DNA from: JANXLO01 sp038231295
GTDB taxonomy: Bacteria > Armatimonadota > Chthonomonadetes > Chthonomonadales > Chthonomonadaceae
Assembly: GCA_038231295.1 (NCBI GenBank)
Contig: JBBRLP010000003.1
Span: 41,354-105,353, forward strand
Direction of reading: 5' to 3'
Length of the DNA: 64,000 nucleotides
Below the pieces are notes generated by a model. That model was not told the origin of the DNA and ran no database searches. It was given only the letters and a program-made list of their open reading frames with translations. Shown piece by piece: positions 33,291 through 41,910 of this stretch (its first letter is position 1; each line of letters starts with the position of its first letter). A program made the position numbers and the translations under genes.

Positions 33291-33344
33291 GCGTTTTTGC
33301 GGGCCGGTCGGAACAGAGCAGCCGGATGGAGCGTAAACCGGAGT

Positions 33345-34334
33345 ATGACTACCTTGCCTCGAACTGAATTGGAGAGTCTGCCGAAAGAGAGCGTGGCGGT
33401 TCCTCCCCACCCTGTCGGCCTGCTTGATCTGGTCGGGAATACGCCCCTGGTCCGCCTGAATCGCATCGTTCCGCGCAACCCGCGTGTCGAGATTTACGGC
33501 AAAGCGGAATGGGCAAACCCCGGCGGCTCTGTAAAAGACCGTCCGGCCCGCAATATGCTGCTGGAGGGCGAGCGCTCCGGGGCGCTGCGGCCCGGCAAGA
33601 TCATTCTGGACGCCACCTCCGGCAATACCGGTATCGCCTATGCCATGCTCGGAGCGGCGATGGGGTATTGTGTGCATCTCTGCCTGCCGATGAACGCCAA
33701 CGAGGAGCGCAAGCAGATGCTTCGGGCCTACGGAGCGCATCTCATTCTCACCGACCCCCGGCAGTCTTCGGATGGCGCGATTCGGAAAGCCAGAGAACTC
33801 TACGCCGCCGAGCCGGACAAGTATTTCTATCCCGACCAGTACAACAACCCCGCCAACTGGCAGGCGCACTACCACACGACCGCGCCGGAGATATGGACAC
33901 AAACAGGCGGCAGAATCACGCATTTCGTCGCGGGCCTCGGCACGAGTGGCACGTTCATGGGAACCGGACGCCGCCTGCGTGAACTCAATCCGACCATCCG
34001 CCTTATCTCCTTTCAGCCTGACTCGCCATTTCACGGACTGGAAGGCATGAAATATATGGCGACCTCCATCGTTCCCGGCATCTACGACCCGCACCTCGCC
34101 GACGAGAACCGCGAAGTCGGGACGGAAGCGGCGCACGAGATGGTGCGGCGACTGGCGCGGGAAGAGGGTATTCTGGTCGGCATCTCCGCCGCCGCCGCGC
34201 TGGTCTGTTCGCTCACACTCGCCGAGGAACTGGACGAAGGCGTGATCGTGACGATCTTCTGCGACAGCGGCACGCGCTACCTTTCGGAACGGTTCTGGCG
34301 GGACGCGGAGGCCAATAATGATCCGTGTATCTGA
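33345..34334 (+). CDS. PLP-dependent cysteine synthase (CysM/CysK family)
   Basis: 329 residues; ATG 33345 is chosen because the family sequence begins soon after (LDLVGNTPLVRLNRI). PLP lysine in NPGGSVKDRPA, the substrate loop TSGNTG, and the phosphate-binding GLGTSGTFMGTGRR are intact. It makes cysteine from an activated serine. Its neighbours (JAMM protease, MoaD-like carrier, activating enzyme with rhodanese) match the mycobacterial CysM-CysO-Mec pathway, in which O-phosphoserine reacts with sulfur held on a ubiquitin-like carrier. It overlaps the next gene by 17 bases. Confidence 0.9.
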   Translation: MTTLPRTELESLPKESVAVPPHPVGLLDLVGNTPLVRLNRIVPRNPRVEIYGKAEWANPGGSVKDRPARNMLLEGERSGALRPGKIILDATSGNTGIAYAMLGAAMGYCVHLCLPMNANEERKQMLRAYGAHLILTDPRQSSDGAIRKARELYAAEPDKYFYPDQYNNPANWQAHYHTTAPEIWTQTGGRITHFVAGLGTSGTFMGTGRRLRELNPTIRLISFQPDSPFHGLEGMKYMATSIVPGIYDPHLADENREVGTEAAHEMVRRLAREEGILVGISAAAALVCSLTLAEELDEGVIVTIFCDSGTRYLSERFWRDAEANNDPCI

Positions 34335-34800
34335 GGAACACCTGGAGGCGATCCGCAGGCACGGCGCGGAGACCTTCCCCAATGAGTGCTGCGGCGTCCT
34401 GCTCGGGGATGTGGATGGCGCAGACAAGACGGTGCAGGAAGTCCGGCCACTCGCCAACGTCTTCGAGCCGAGCGCGGAGTTCGAGGCGTCGGCGCTGCCC
34501 ACAGGCGCAGTTGTTGCCGATGCGCCCGCAGTCGGGCAGGAACGCCGCTACTTTGTCTCGCCGGACGAGATGTTCGCGCTGATGCGAGAGGAGCGTCGGA
34601 CGAAGCGCCGTGTGCTGGGATTTTATCACTCCCATCCCAATCATCCGGCGCGTCCGAGCGCGGTTGATCGGGAGTGGGCGTCTCCCTGGTATACCTATCT
34701 CATCGTTTCGGTGCTGGAGGGCCGTCCGGCAGACCTGACCGCCTGGCAGCTCAACGCAGACCGTCAGGCTTTCTCCGCCGAAACGATACGGACAGACTAG
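34318..34800 (+). CDS. JAMM/MPN (M67) zinc metallopeptidase, Mec-like
   Basis: 160 residues. The JAMM zinc motif is complete: Glu23 (NECCG), His104-Ser-His106-Pro, Ser114 and Asp117. The family removes peptides or cysteine from the C-terminus of ubiquitin-like carriers; Mec frees the new cysteine from CysO. It overlaps cysM and precedes a carrier-activating fusion whose diglycine is internal, so its likely job is cutting after Gly-Gly either to expose the carrier or to release product. The start ATG is inside cysM, implying coupled translation. Confidence 0.9.
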   Translation: MIRVSEEHLEAIRRHGAETFPNECCGVLLGDVDGADKTVQEVRPLANVFEPSAEFEASALPTGAVVADAPAVGQERRYFVSPDEMFALMREERRTKRRVLGFYHSHPNHPARPSAVDREWASPWYTYLIVSVLEGRPADLTAWQLNADRQAFSAETIRTD

Positions 34801-34868
34801 GAGTTTTCTTCTGTTGTTCGCTCGCGTCCTGCGAGTTTCCAATTGATTTTCTGGAAGAGGTGAATGCA

Positions 34869-36350
34869 ATGCCGATAGTGCTTATTCCGACCGCCCTGCA
34901 GCAGTTCGCAGGCGGCGTGGACGAACTGGAAGTGGCGGGAACGACGGTGCAGGCCGTCCTCGACAGCCTGGCCGCACAGTATCCTGATCTGAAGAAACAT
35001 CTCTTCAGCGACAATGGCGAACTGCGCCATTTTGTCAATGTGTACAAGGGTTCAGAAGATACCCGCACCCTCCAGGGTGGCGAGACGCCCGTCGGAGAGG
35101 ACGAGGAGTTGAGTATCGTTCCAAGCATCGCAGGCGGAACCGGAAGCCTCAAGACTCTACACGAACCTGTCAGTGTCATCTCCGCGCAGCGCGGCGCTGA
35201 ATCCGCACTGAGCAACGAGGAGATTCTGCGCTACAGCCGCCATCTCATTCTGCCGGAAGTCAATCTGGAGGGCCAGAAGCGGCTCAAAGCGGCGAAGGTT
35301 CTCTGTATCGGGGCAGGCGGGCTGGGTTCGCCGCTCGCGCTCTATCTGGCCGCCGCCGGGGTCGGCACCATTGGCATCGTGGACTTCGATACCGTGGACA
35401 TGACGAACCTCCAGCGCCAGATCATTCATGGCACGAAGGACGTGGGACGGCTTAAGATGGAGTCGGCGCGGGAGACTCTGCACGATGTCAACCCGAACGT
35501 CGAGGTCATCGGTTTCGAGGAGCAGTTCACCTCGGAAAATGCTATGCGGATCGTCAAGGATTTCGATATCGTCATAGACGGCACCGACAACTTCCCCACC
35601 CGTTATCTTACCAACGATGTCTGTGTGCTGCTCAACAAGCCCAACGTCTACGGCTCCATCTTCCGTTTCGAGGGGCAGGCGTCGGTCTTCTGGGCGGAAA
35701 AAGGCCCCTGCTATCGCTGTCTCTATCCCGAGCCGCCTCCCCCCGGTCTCGTTCCCTCCTGCGCGGAAGGCGGCGTTCTCGGTGTGCTGCCCGGCATCAT
35801 CGGTTGCATTCAGGCGAACGAGGCGATCAAGCTCATTCTCGGCGTCGGGAATCCGCTCATCGGGCGGCTGATGCTGTTCAATGCCCTCAAGATGCAGTTC
35901 CGGGAACTCAAACTCCAGAAAGACCCCAACTGCCCCATCTGTGGCACCAATCGCACGATTACGGAACTGATTGATTACGAGGAGTTCTGTGGCATTCGCG
36001 GCGAAGAGGCGGCTCCGCAGGCCGTGGAGGAGAGCGAAGAGATCACGGTCAAAGAACTCAAAGCGCGGATGGATCGGGGCGAGAAACTGACCGTCATTGA
36101 TGTCCGCGAACCCTACGAGTACGCCATCGCCCGCATCCCCGGCACGAATCTCATCCCGCTCGGGCAGATCGTCGAGCGCTCCGGCGAACTGGATCCCGAC
36201 TCGGAGATCATCCTGCAGTGCCGTTCCGGGAAGCGCAGCGCCGACGCCCTGAACCGCCTGAAAACAAAGGGCTTTCGCAAACTCAAAAATCTCGTCGGCG
36301 GCATCACTGCCTGGAGCGAAGAGATAGACCCCTCCGTCCCGAAATACTGA
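34869..36350 (+). CDS. MoaD/ThiS-like carrier, MoeB-type activating enzyme and rhodanese fusion
   Basis: 493 residues from ATG 34869 (GAAGAGG 8 bases upstream; a long open upstream frame overlaps the JAMM gene and is rejected). Residues 1-90 are a ubiquitin-like sulfur carrier ending IAGG (87-90). Residues about 112-370 are an E1-like adenylating domain (GAGGLGSPLALYLAAAG; zinc CxxC pairs CYRC and CPIC). Residues about 385-493 are a rhodanese with active Cys in LQCRSGKRSAD. Carrier, activating enzyme and sulfur donor in one chain should thiocarboxylate the diglycine, but only after cleavage at 90, presumably by the adjacent JAMM enzyme. Confidence 0.9.
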   Translation: MPIVLIPTALQQFAGGVDELEVAGTTVQAVLDSLAAQYPDLKKHLFSDNGELRHFVNVYKGSEDTRTLQGGETPVGEDEELSIVPSIAGGTGSLKTLHEPVSVISAQRGAESALSNEEILRYSRHLILPEVNLEGQKRLKAAKVLCIGAGGLGSPLALYLAAAGVGTIGIVDFDTVDMTNLQRQIIHGTKDVGRLKMESARETLHDVNPNVEVIGFEEQFTSENAMRIVKDFDIVIDGTDNFPTRYLTNDVCVLLNKPNVYGSIFRFEGQASVFWAEKGPCYRCLYPEPPPPGLVPSCAEGGVLGVLPGIIGCIQANEAIKLILGVGNPLIGRLMLFNALKMQFRELKLQKDPNCPICGTNRTITELIDYEEFCGIRGEEAAPQAVEESEEITVKELKARMDRGEKLTVIDVREPYEYAIARIPGTNLIPLGQIVERSGELDPDSEIILQCRSGKRSADALNRLKTKGFRKLKNLVGGITAWSEEIDPSVPKY

Positions 36351-36358
36351 GCATTGAG

Positions 36359-36530
36359 AGCAAAGGGTTTACACCCCTCGCTACGCGCCAGCGGCGGAGT
36401 GTCCTTCGGACAAGACACAATGCCAGAAGACGGTCGGGTCTGAAGAACGACCTCCACGCCCTTGCAACAAGGGGTTTCGTCCGAAGGACGATCCGGCGAA
36501 GCCGCGTAGCGAGGGGTGTAAACCCTTTGC
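36359..36530. repeat. Dispersed intergenic repeat, family A copy 3 (inverted pair)
   Basis: The left arm (agcaaagggtttacacccct...) and the right arm, its reverse complement, share about 55 positions. They flank a short unique centre, so the whole could form a long hairpin. Each arm matches the cttcgccgga and ctacgcgg blocks of copies 1 and 2. It lies between convergent genes and may work as a bidirectional terminator. Confidence 0.85.
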
Positions 36531-36543
36531 TTCCCCTATGCCA

Positions 36544-36999
36544 CTACTTTTCCAGCAGTTCGCGGGTGATTTTGTGGCGGTAGGCGAACATCTGATTCAG
36601 TTCGCGGCGCACGAAGAGGAGATCGGCGAGGCGACCGAAGGGGCCGAACGGAACCTCGTATTCGACGTGGTCCGTGAGGCGGGTGCGGTTGTCGGGCAGG
36701 GGATCGAAGCCGTGCGTGTGTTCCCAGCGGCGGAAAGGGCCTTTACCCTTCACCTGCCGGTCACGGAAGAGACGTGGCGGTTCGTAAGCGACGATTTCCG
36801 CCACCAGATGCAGGCTCAGGCCAAATCGCTTCGTGACAATATCGTAAATTGCTCCCTGCCCCATCGGTTCCGGGTCGCCCACCAGCCGTGCGTGCATTTT
36901 CGGTGGTGTCAATGTGAACAGCGCTCCGATGTCGTCGTGGAAGGCCCAGACTTTGTCTACCGGGGCGTTTAAGTCGCAGACATACTCTACGGTTGGCAT
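36544..36999 (-). CDS. SRPBCC/START-like ligand-binding protein
   Basis: 151 residues. MPTVEYVCDLNAPVDKVWAF opens the Bet-v1-like fold, with a hydrophobic pocket pattern (FGLSLHLVAEIVAYEPPRLF; RTRLTDHVEYEVPFGPFG) and a long C-terminal helix ending ITRELLEK. These proteins bind lipids or polyketides or act as cyclases. The ATG at 36999 overlaps the end of murB by 13 bases, so translation is coupled. No substrate can be named. Confidence 0.82.
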   Translation of the reverse strand: MPTVEYVCDLNAPVDKVWAFHDDIGALFTLTPPKMHARLVGDPEPMGQGAIYDIVTKRFGLSLHLVAEIVAYEPPRLFRDRQVKGKGPFRRWEHTHGFDPLPDNRTRLTDHVEYEVPFGPFGRLADLLFVRRELNQMFAYRHKITRELLEK

Positions 37000-37907
37000 G
37001 GCGCATCCTCTCCGTCCCACTCCCCGATATAGAGAACTTCCTCTTCCAGATGCAGACCAAAACGGTCGAATACCCGCGCTTTGACCGTCTCGGCAACGGC
37101 GCGAATATCGGCGGCTGTGGCATGGCCGCGATTCACGATGAAATTGGCATGACGCTCCGCCACCCCCGCGCCTCCGATACCGAATCCCTTCAGCCCGCAC
37201 TCCTCCGACAAAAACGCCGTCGGGACAACGCCGACCTTCTTCATACTTGCCGAGAGGTTCGGTAGGCTCTCAGCCAGTTCCCGGTCACGAATGTTCTTGA
37301 AGAAACTGCCCGCCGACGGCTGCCAGGGTTGCTTGAGGAGGCGCTGCATCTGTATCTCTTTGGCCCGCAGGCGAATGTCAGTTTTGCTGCCGGGCGTGAG
37401 CGTCAGCGAGACGCCAAGGATTGTGGCCGGACGGGTCGCGTCGTGGCGCAGGCGGCTGTCGCGGTAGGAAAACACCATCCAGTCCGGCGTGACCCATTTG
37501 CGTTCGCCGTGTTCGACCACGTTGATACGCTCGACCAGATCGCAGATATTGCCCCGATAGGCCCCCGCATTCGAGACCAGTGCGCCCCCTACCGTTCCCG
37601 GTATCCCCACCGCCCACTCCAGCCCGGAAAGACCGGCCTGCATCGTCCGCACGAACAGCGACATGAAGTTATGTCCGGCGTCGGCATAGGTCGTCGGCCC
37701 GATTTCGCAACGACGGCAGGCGTTCTGCACCACCATCCCCCGCACGCCTCTATCGCTGACGCAGATGTTCGTCCCCTCCCCCAGCACGAAAAGCGGCAGA
37801 TGATGGCGCTGCGCGACAGCGGCGACTTCCGCCAGTGCATCCGCCTCCATCGCCGCGAAGAACAGGTCGGCAGGCCCACCCACGCGCAGGTAGGTGTGCC
37901 TGCACAT
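36987..37907 (-). CDS. murB: UDP-N-acetylenolpyruvoylglucosamine reductase, N-terminus altered
   Basis: Reduces UDP-GlcNAc-enolpyruvate to UDP-MurNAc in peptidoglycan synthesis. 306 residues from ATG 37907. The FAD domain (YLRVGGPADLF; GEGTNICVSDRGV; GIPGTVGGALVSNAGAY) and the catalytic Ser of SAGSFFKN are present, as is the late Glu region (EECGLKGFGIGGAGVAERHANFIVN). In-frame sequence upstream of the ATG still encodes a MurB-like lead-in (ending LRRNEP) but contains no standard start before a stop at the MITE edge. The original start was probably lost to the insertion, and this enzyme now begins some 20 residues short or uses a rare start. Confidence 0.9.
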   Translation of the reverse strand: MCRHTYLRVGGPADLFFAAMEADALAEVAAVAQRHHLPLFVLGEGTNICVSDRGVRGMVVQNACRRCEIGPTTYADAGHNFMSLFVRTMQAGLSGLEWAVGIPGTVGGALVSNAGAYRGNICDLVERINVVEHGERKWVTPDWMVFSYRDSRLRHDATRPATILGVSLTLTPGSKTDIRLRAKEIQMQRLLKQPWQPSAGSFFKNIRDRELAESLPNLSASMKKVGVVPTAFLSEECGLKGFGIGGAGVAERHANFIVNRGHATAADIRAVAETVKARVFDRFGLHLEEEVLYIGEWDGEDAPCQP

Positions 37908-38009
37908 CGGTTCATTGCGCCGCAGCGCGGTCTGAATGGGAGGCGAGAGCGACGGAAGGAACGGCTCCCAGAGTTCGAGGGCAGTCGGTGTTTCGATTTC
38001 AGGCCTGTC

Positions 38010-38210
38010 CTAAGAGCGTGTTTAGCAGATACGCCAGCATACGGCACTGAAGTGCCGGTCTACGATTGCAAAGCCCGCCTTCGCGGGCTGCTCCCACACA
38101 ACGAGCGGTTGGCTTCTGCGTTGGGAGTCCACGCAGGTGGACTTCGTAAACGTAGAAGGGGGGTTCAACCCCGGTTCACAAGTATCCCGATTTGCTAAAC
38201 ACGCTCTAAG
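38010..38210. mobile_element. MITE-like element with terminal inverted repeats
   Basis: Ends GAGCGTGTTTAGCAGAT and, inverted, GAGCGTGTTTAGCAAAT differ at one of 17 bases and are flanked by direct TAA. About 195 bp with no transposase frame. The interior holds several small palindromes (cggcactgaagtgccg; agcccgccttcgcgggct; agtccacgcaggtggact; ggggttcaacccc). Three-base TNA target duplications fit IS5-family relatives. It supplies the TAG stop of the gene at 38206-39498 and an in-frame stop ahead of murB. Confidence 0.8.
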
Positions 38211-39498
38211 CGCCGTCCGCGCTGTTGCGCTTGTGGGGGCGGTAGAAGCGATAAGTGACACGTTGCGCGAACTGACCAGGGCCTTGCCGGTCGCGCTCCC
38301 AGCGGGCATCGGGCGTGAGATGCGGGCTGACAAGGGCTTCGGCCTGGAGGTACCAGGGTTCTTCCTTCACGACGCAGCGCAGTTTCGGGTCGGCGGTCTG
38401 TCCCCACGATTCCAGCCGATGTTCGTACTCGTTGCGTACAAATCCCTGCTGCCAGAGGGTGCGGATACGGACGGCCCGCACCTCCCCGACCAGCACATCC
38501 CCGGAACGCACTGTTCGCTGCTCATTCAGGCGCAAATGCAGTAGCGGAATCTGCGCGGTGAATCCTTCGGGCTGCCGGGAGTAGTCGAAACTCACCTTGC
38601 CAAGCGCACGGGTCACCGGGCCGGGCCGAAACTGCACCATGATGCCCGCGTACTCATGCTCCGTGCGTTTGTTTTCATACAGGACGCCGAGGTTGAACTC
38701 GCCCAACTGCTTGCCGAGGTAGACATCCCCCCCGAACTCCCCTCCCCGCCCGAGCGGTTCGTGGCGCAGGGCAATGGCTCCGAGGCGGCTCTCGAAATGC
38801 CAGCCCTGACCGCAGTCGTGCCGATAAAAGCCATAAGCCTCCATTAAGCGGCCTTCCGTGCCATCGCCGTCCAGAAATCCGCGGGCGCGGGCGCTGGCAT
38901 GAACGCCGAAGCCCGTACGATGCGCCGCTTCCCCCACCAGCACGACGCTGCGATAGTCCGTCTCCGGCCCGCCCCGCAGATCGCCGTAGCCCGGCACCTG
39001 ATCGAACTCAGAGATGGCATCGGGATAGGGGAAATGCAGATAGCGCACCCGCCCGACCCGCAGGCTCGCCCCACCCTGCCAGGCCGCGCCGCGAAAGCGC
39101 TGAAAGCCCTCCAGATAGATTTCGTCGGAATAGACCTCGAAGGCTTTCTCTTCGCCCTCGCGTCGCCGGAAGTTGGCCCGTAGACGCACTCCGGGTGCGA
39201 GGTCCATCGCGCCTCCGAAGATGAAGTTGCGAAAATTGAACCGATCCGGCCAGAACTTGATTCCCACCGACGCATCGAAAATCCCGCGACCGAAGCCGAG
39301 ATAGTCCGAGTGCCAGCCGAACCTGTCCGCCTCGGTCAAGCCCGTAGGGTTGACAAGCCGCTCCTGCGTGGTCGTGGCAGGCAGCGGCCCGTCCGGCGCG
39401 TTCTCCTTCTCCTGCGCTTTCGACAGATGGGGGAGAGACAGGCACAGAGCGAGAGCGAACAATCGGGTACAGGCAGTGCGCGGACGACGGGGGGTCAT
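38206..39498 (-). CDS. Exported beta-rich (barrel-like) protein of unknown function
   Basis: 430 residues. The signal peptide (LFALALCLSLPHL, cut near SKA) is followed by many alternating amphipathic strands (GGAMDLAPGVRLRANFRRRE; GGASLRVGRVRYLHF; KVSFDYSRQPEGFTAQIPLL; QRVTYRFYRP), the look of an outer-membrane barrel or a large beta-sandwich. No known family is recognised. The stop codon comes from the MITE terminus, so the natural C-terminus may have been changed by the insertion. Confidence 0.6.
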   Translation of the reverse strand: MTPRRPRTACTRLFALALCLSLPHLSKAQEKENAPDGPLPATTTQERLVNPTGLTEADRFGWHSDYLGFGRGIFDASVGIKFWPDRFNFRNFIFGGAMDLAPGVRLRANFRRREGEEKAFEVYSDEIYLEGFQRFRGAAWQGGASLRVGRVRYLHFPYPDAISEFDQVPGYGDLRGGPETDYRSVVLVGEAAHRTGFGVHASARARGFLDGDGTEGRLMEAYGFYRHDCGQGWHFESRLGAIALRHEPLGRGGEFGGDVYLGKQLGEFNLGVLYENKRTEHEYAGIMVQFRPGPVTRALGKVSFDYSRQPEGFTAQIPLLHLRLNEQRTVRSGDVLVGEVRAVRIRTLWQQGFVRNEYEHRLESWGQTADPKLRCVVKEEPWYLQAEALVSPHLTPDARWERDRQGPGQFAQRVTYRFYRPHKRNSADGA

Positions 39499-39633
39499 GC
39501 AGGAGTTCTCCTTGCTGATTCGATGGGTTGGTGTCTGTTCGGAAATAGCCGCCCCCAGACCCCCAATTCTGGGGGAGAAGGGATTTTCATGCGATAGGGT
39601 GACCGCAGGGCAGGGAAGGCTGATTTGAGAACA

Positions 39634-41094
39634 TTAGGGACGTGGTGCGGTCTCCACGCCCGACGTTTCTATGCGCGGCAGAGGCGCTTCCCTGGTTGGG
39701 GATTCGGTCAGGCGGTCCGGGTTTGGTGAAGAGAGCGAGTTGTGCAGCAGGCGGACTTTCGTGATTCGCCGTCCGTCGGTCGCCTCGACGAAAAACTCCA
39801 GATTACGCAGGGTCACCCGTTCGCCACGTTCGGCCTGATGACCGAGCAGACCGAACACATAGCCTCCGATGGTGTCCGCTTCGTCCTCGGGCAGTTCCAG
39901 CCCCATCCGGTCATTGACCTCGCGAAGGCCCATCTTGCCGTTCAAAATCGTTGTGCAGCGGTCTATCACCTGCACCATCGGCTCCTCATGGTCGTATTCG
40001 TCCTGAATATCGCCGACAATCTCCTCCACGAGGTCTTCAATCGTGACCAGACCGGAGGTGACGCCGTACTCGTCCCGCACCATCGCCAACTGTTGTTTGC
40101 TGCGCTGAAACTCCGCCAGCAGTTCGTACCCCTTCTTGGTCTCCGGGATAAAGTAGGGCGGACGCATGACACTGCGAATAGAGGTGTTGTTCCGCATTGT
40201 GTCGAGCGGCAGCGCCAGCAGGTCTTTAGCATGGACAATGCCCACAATGCTGTCCAGGTCGTCCTCGTAGACCGGAATGCGCGAATGCCCGGAAGAGGTG
40301 ATGCAGCGGATCAGTTCCGGGAGCGGCGCAGACACATCGAGCGCGGTGATGTCTATGCGCGGCGTCATCACCTTGCGGACGACCGTATCGCCGAAATCGA
40401 GGATGGAGTGAATCATCTCCGTCTCTTCGGCTTCGAGGACGCCCTGCTCCTCGCTCGCCTCCACCATCATCTTGAGTTCTTCTTCGTTGACGGCGGAGGC
40501 CATAAAACTGGCGGTTCCCCCAAAAGGCCGCACGACCAGATTAGACAGGAAGGTCAGGAGCGCGACCACCGGGGCGAGAAGTATCTTCAGGCCATGAATA
40601 GGATAGACTGCGATAAGCGCCAGCCGCTCCGAATGGCGCAGTGCAAGGCTCTTGGGAGCGATCTCCCCGATGACCAGCGAGACAACCGCGACGGGCAGCG
40701 TCACAACAATCAGCGCGAACGACCCGGCGGAATCGTGAACAAAACCCCGACTGTGCAGCTCGATCCAGCGCGAAAGCGGGCCGATAGCGCTGATCGCTGC
40801 AACGGTAGAGGAGAGCGTAGCGACCAGAGTCAGGCCCGTCTGGATGGTGGCCTGCATCCGGGTCGGCTGCGTCAGAAGCTGCTCGACAAGAATGGCGCTG
40901 CGATTGCCCTCTTCCACCAACTGGCGGATACGGGTTTTACGAACGGTGATGAGCGCGTATTCGGCGAGAGAAAAGAAGGCGTTGACGAAAATGAGCGCGA
41001 GTACCAGGCCCATCTGCCAGGCGAACTTTGCCGGTTCAAAAGGTCGTTCATGAATGTCCAAGTAGAGAAACTCCCTCGACGCGCCCGGGTCCAT
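39634..41094 (-). CDS. CNNM/CorC-type transporter with CBS domains
   Basis: 486 residues. The CNNM (DUF21) membrane domain (about 25-195) has FVNAFFSLAEYALITVRKTR and VIGEIAPKSLAL. A CBS pair follows (about 220-340: RKVMTPRIDITALD; GHSRIPVYEDDLDSIVGIVH; TIEDLVEEIVGDIQDEYDHE). The CorC/HlyC domain closes it (about 370-450: GLELPEDEADTIGGYVF). Relatives move Mg2+ or Co2+. Its ATG lies inside the 3' end of the DgkA-PAP2 gene (47-base overlap), making it the last gene of the pgpH-ybeY operon. Confidence 0.9.
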   Translation of the reverse strand: MDPGASREFLYLDIHERPFEPAKFAWQMGLVLALIFVNAFFSLAEYALITVRKTRIRQLVEEGNRSAILVEQLLTQPTRMQATIQTGLTLVATLSSTVAAISAIGPLSRWIELHSRGFVHDSAGSFALIVVTLPVAVVSLVIGEIAPKSLALRHSERLALIAVYPIHGLKILLAPVVALLTFLSNLVVRPFGGTASFMASAVNEEELKMMVEASEEQGVLEAEETEMIHSILDFGDTVVRKVMTPRIDITALDVSAPLPELIRCITSSGHSRIPVYEDDLDSIVGIVHAKDLLALPLDTMRNNTSIRSVMRPPYFIPETKKGYELLAEFQRSKQQLAMVRDEYGVTSGLVTIEDLVEEIVGDIQDEYDHEEPMVQVIDRCTTILNGKMGLREVNDRMGLELPEDEADTIGGYVFGLLGHQAERGERVTLRNLEFFVEATDGRRITKVRLLHNSLSSPNPDRLTESPTREAPLPRIETSGVETAPRP

Positions 41095-41902
41095 TCCACG
41101 CGACCGAACGGTTTGGAACCGAACGGACAGCGTGTTTCTGCATCTTCACCGGCAGGCGTATCCAGTGGGTGCGAATCCACGGCATGACCCAGTAGACCAG
41201 AGAAGTCAGCAGAATAGCGAGAACCGCTCCCAGAACTACCTCTTGCAGGGAGTGAACGCCCGCTTCGACCCGACTCTGCGCGACGAGAATCGCCAATAGG
41301 ATCGCGAGGAACGCGACCATGTTGTTATTCGCCGTAAAACAGATAACCATTGCCAGCAGAAAACCGATGGCGCTATGCCCGCTGATAATTCCTCCATGCC
41401 AGGGGGAACCCGTATCGCTCAACAGTTTTGACATGACCACAACCAGCGCGAGCAGCACAATCCCGACGAAGACGACTTGCAGCCCTTCCGGCCTGAACTC
41501 TTTCGCCATCGAGTTCTGGATTTTCGCCAGTTTGTCCTGACTGAAAAAGATGAGTACCCCGGCAATGACCGCGTTCATGGAGGCCAGCAGCACCGCTCCC
41601 GCCGCCACATCTTTCGCCAGTTTCGCGACCGGGTTGTAGTTTTCCGTCACCATATCTACGACATGTTCGATCGCCGTATTGAACATCTCCGAGACGATAA
41701 CCAGGGTTATCGCGAAGACCAGCGCAAGCATATCCCGGGGATCGAGGCTGAGCAGCAGCCCGGAAAGCAGCACACATACCAAAATATAGAAATGGTAGCG
41801 CATATGCGGCTGCGTCCGAAAGACGTGCAGAATGCCTTCCTGTGCATACCGAAAACCGGATAACGGGTTTCTCTTACGGGGCCGTTGGGCGGACACGGAC
41901 AC
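41048..41902 (-). CDS. Undecaprenol/diacylglycerol kinase-PAP2 phosphatase fusion
   Basis: 284 residues. The N-terminal half is DgkA-like (about 10-135): three membrane helices with the active motif SEMFNTAIEHVVDMVTENYN. The C-terminal half is a PAP2 lipid phosphatase (about 140-245) with KLLSDTGSPWHG, ISGHSAIGF and SRVEAGVHSLQEVVLGA (His/Arg/Asp-like triad). The two halves put and remove a phosphate on the same class of lipid, as in undecaprenol recycling. It begins 8 bases after ybeY ends, and the CNNM gene overlaps its 3' end. Confidence 0.9.
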   Translation of the reverse strand: MSVSAQRPRKRNPLSGFRYAQEGILHVFRTQPHMRYHFYILVCVLLSGLLLSLDPRDMLALVFAITLVIVSEMFNTAIEHVVDMVTENYNPVAKLAKDVAAGAVLLASMNAVIAGVLIFFSQDKLAKIQNSMAKEFRPEGLQVVFVGIVLLALVVVMSKLLSDTGSPWHGGIISGHSAIGFLLAMVICFTANNNMVAFLAILLAILVAQSRVEAGVHSLQEVVLGAVLAILLTSLVYWVMPWIRTHWIRLPVKMQKHAVRSVPNRSVAWNGPGRVEGVSLLGHS

Positions 41903-41910
41903 TCCTTTAC

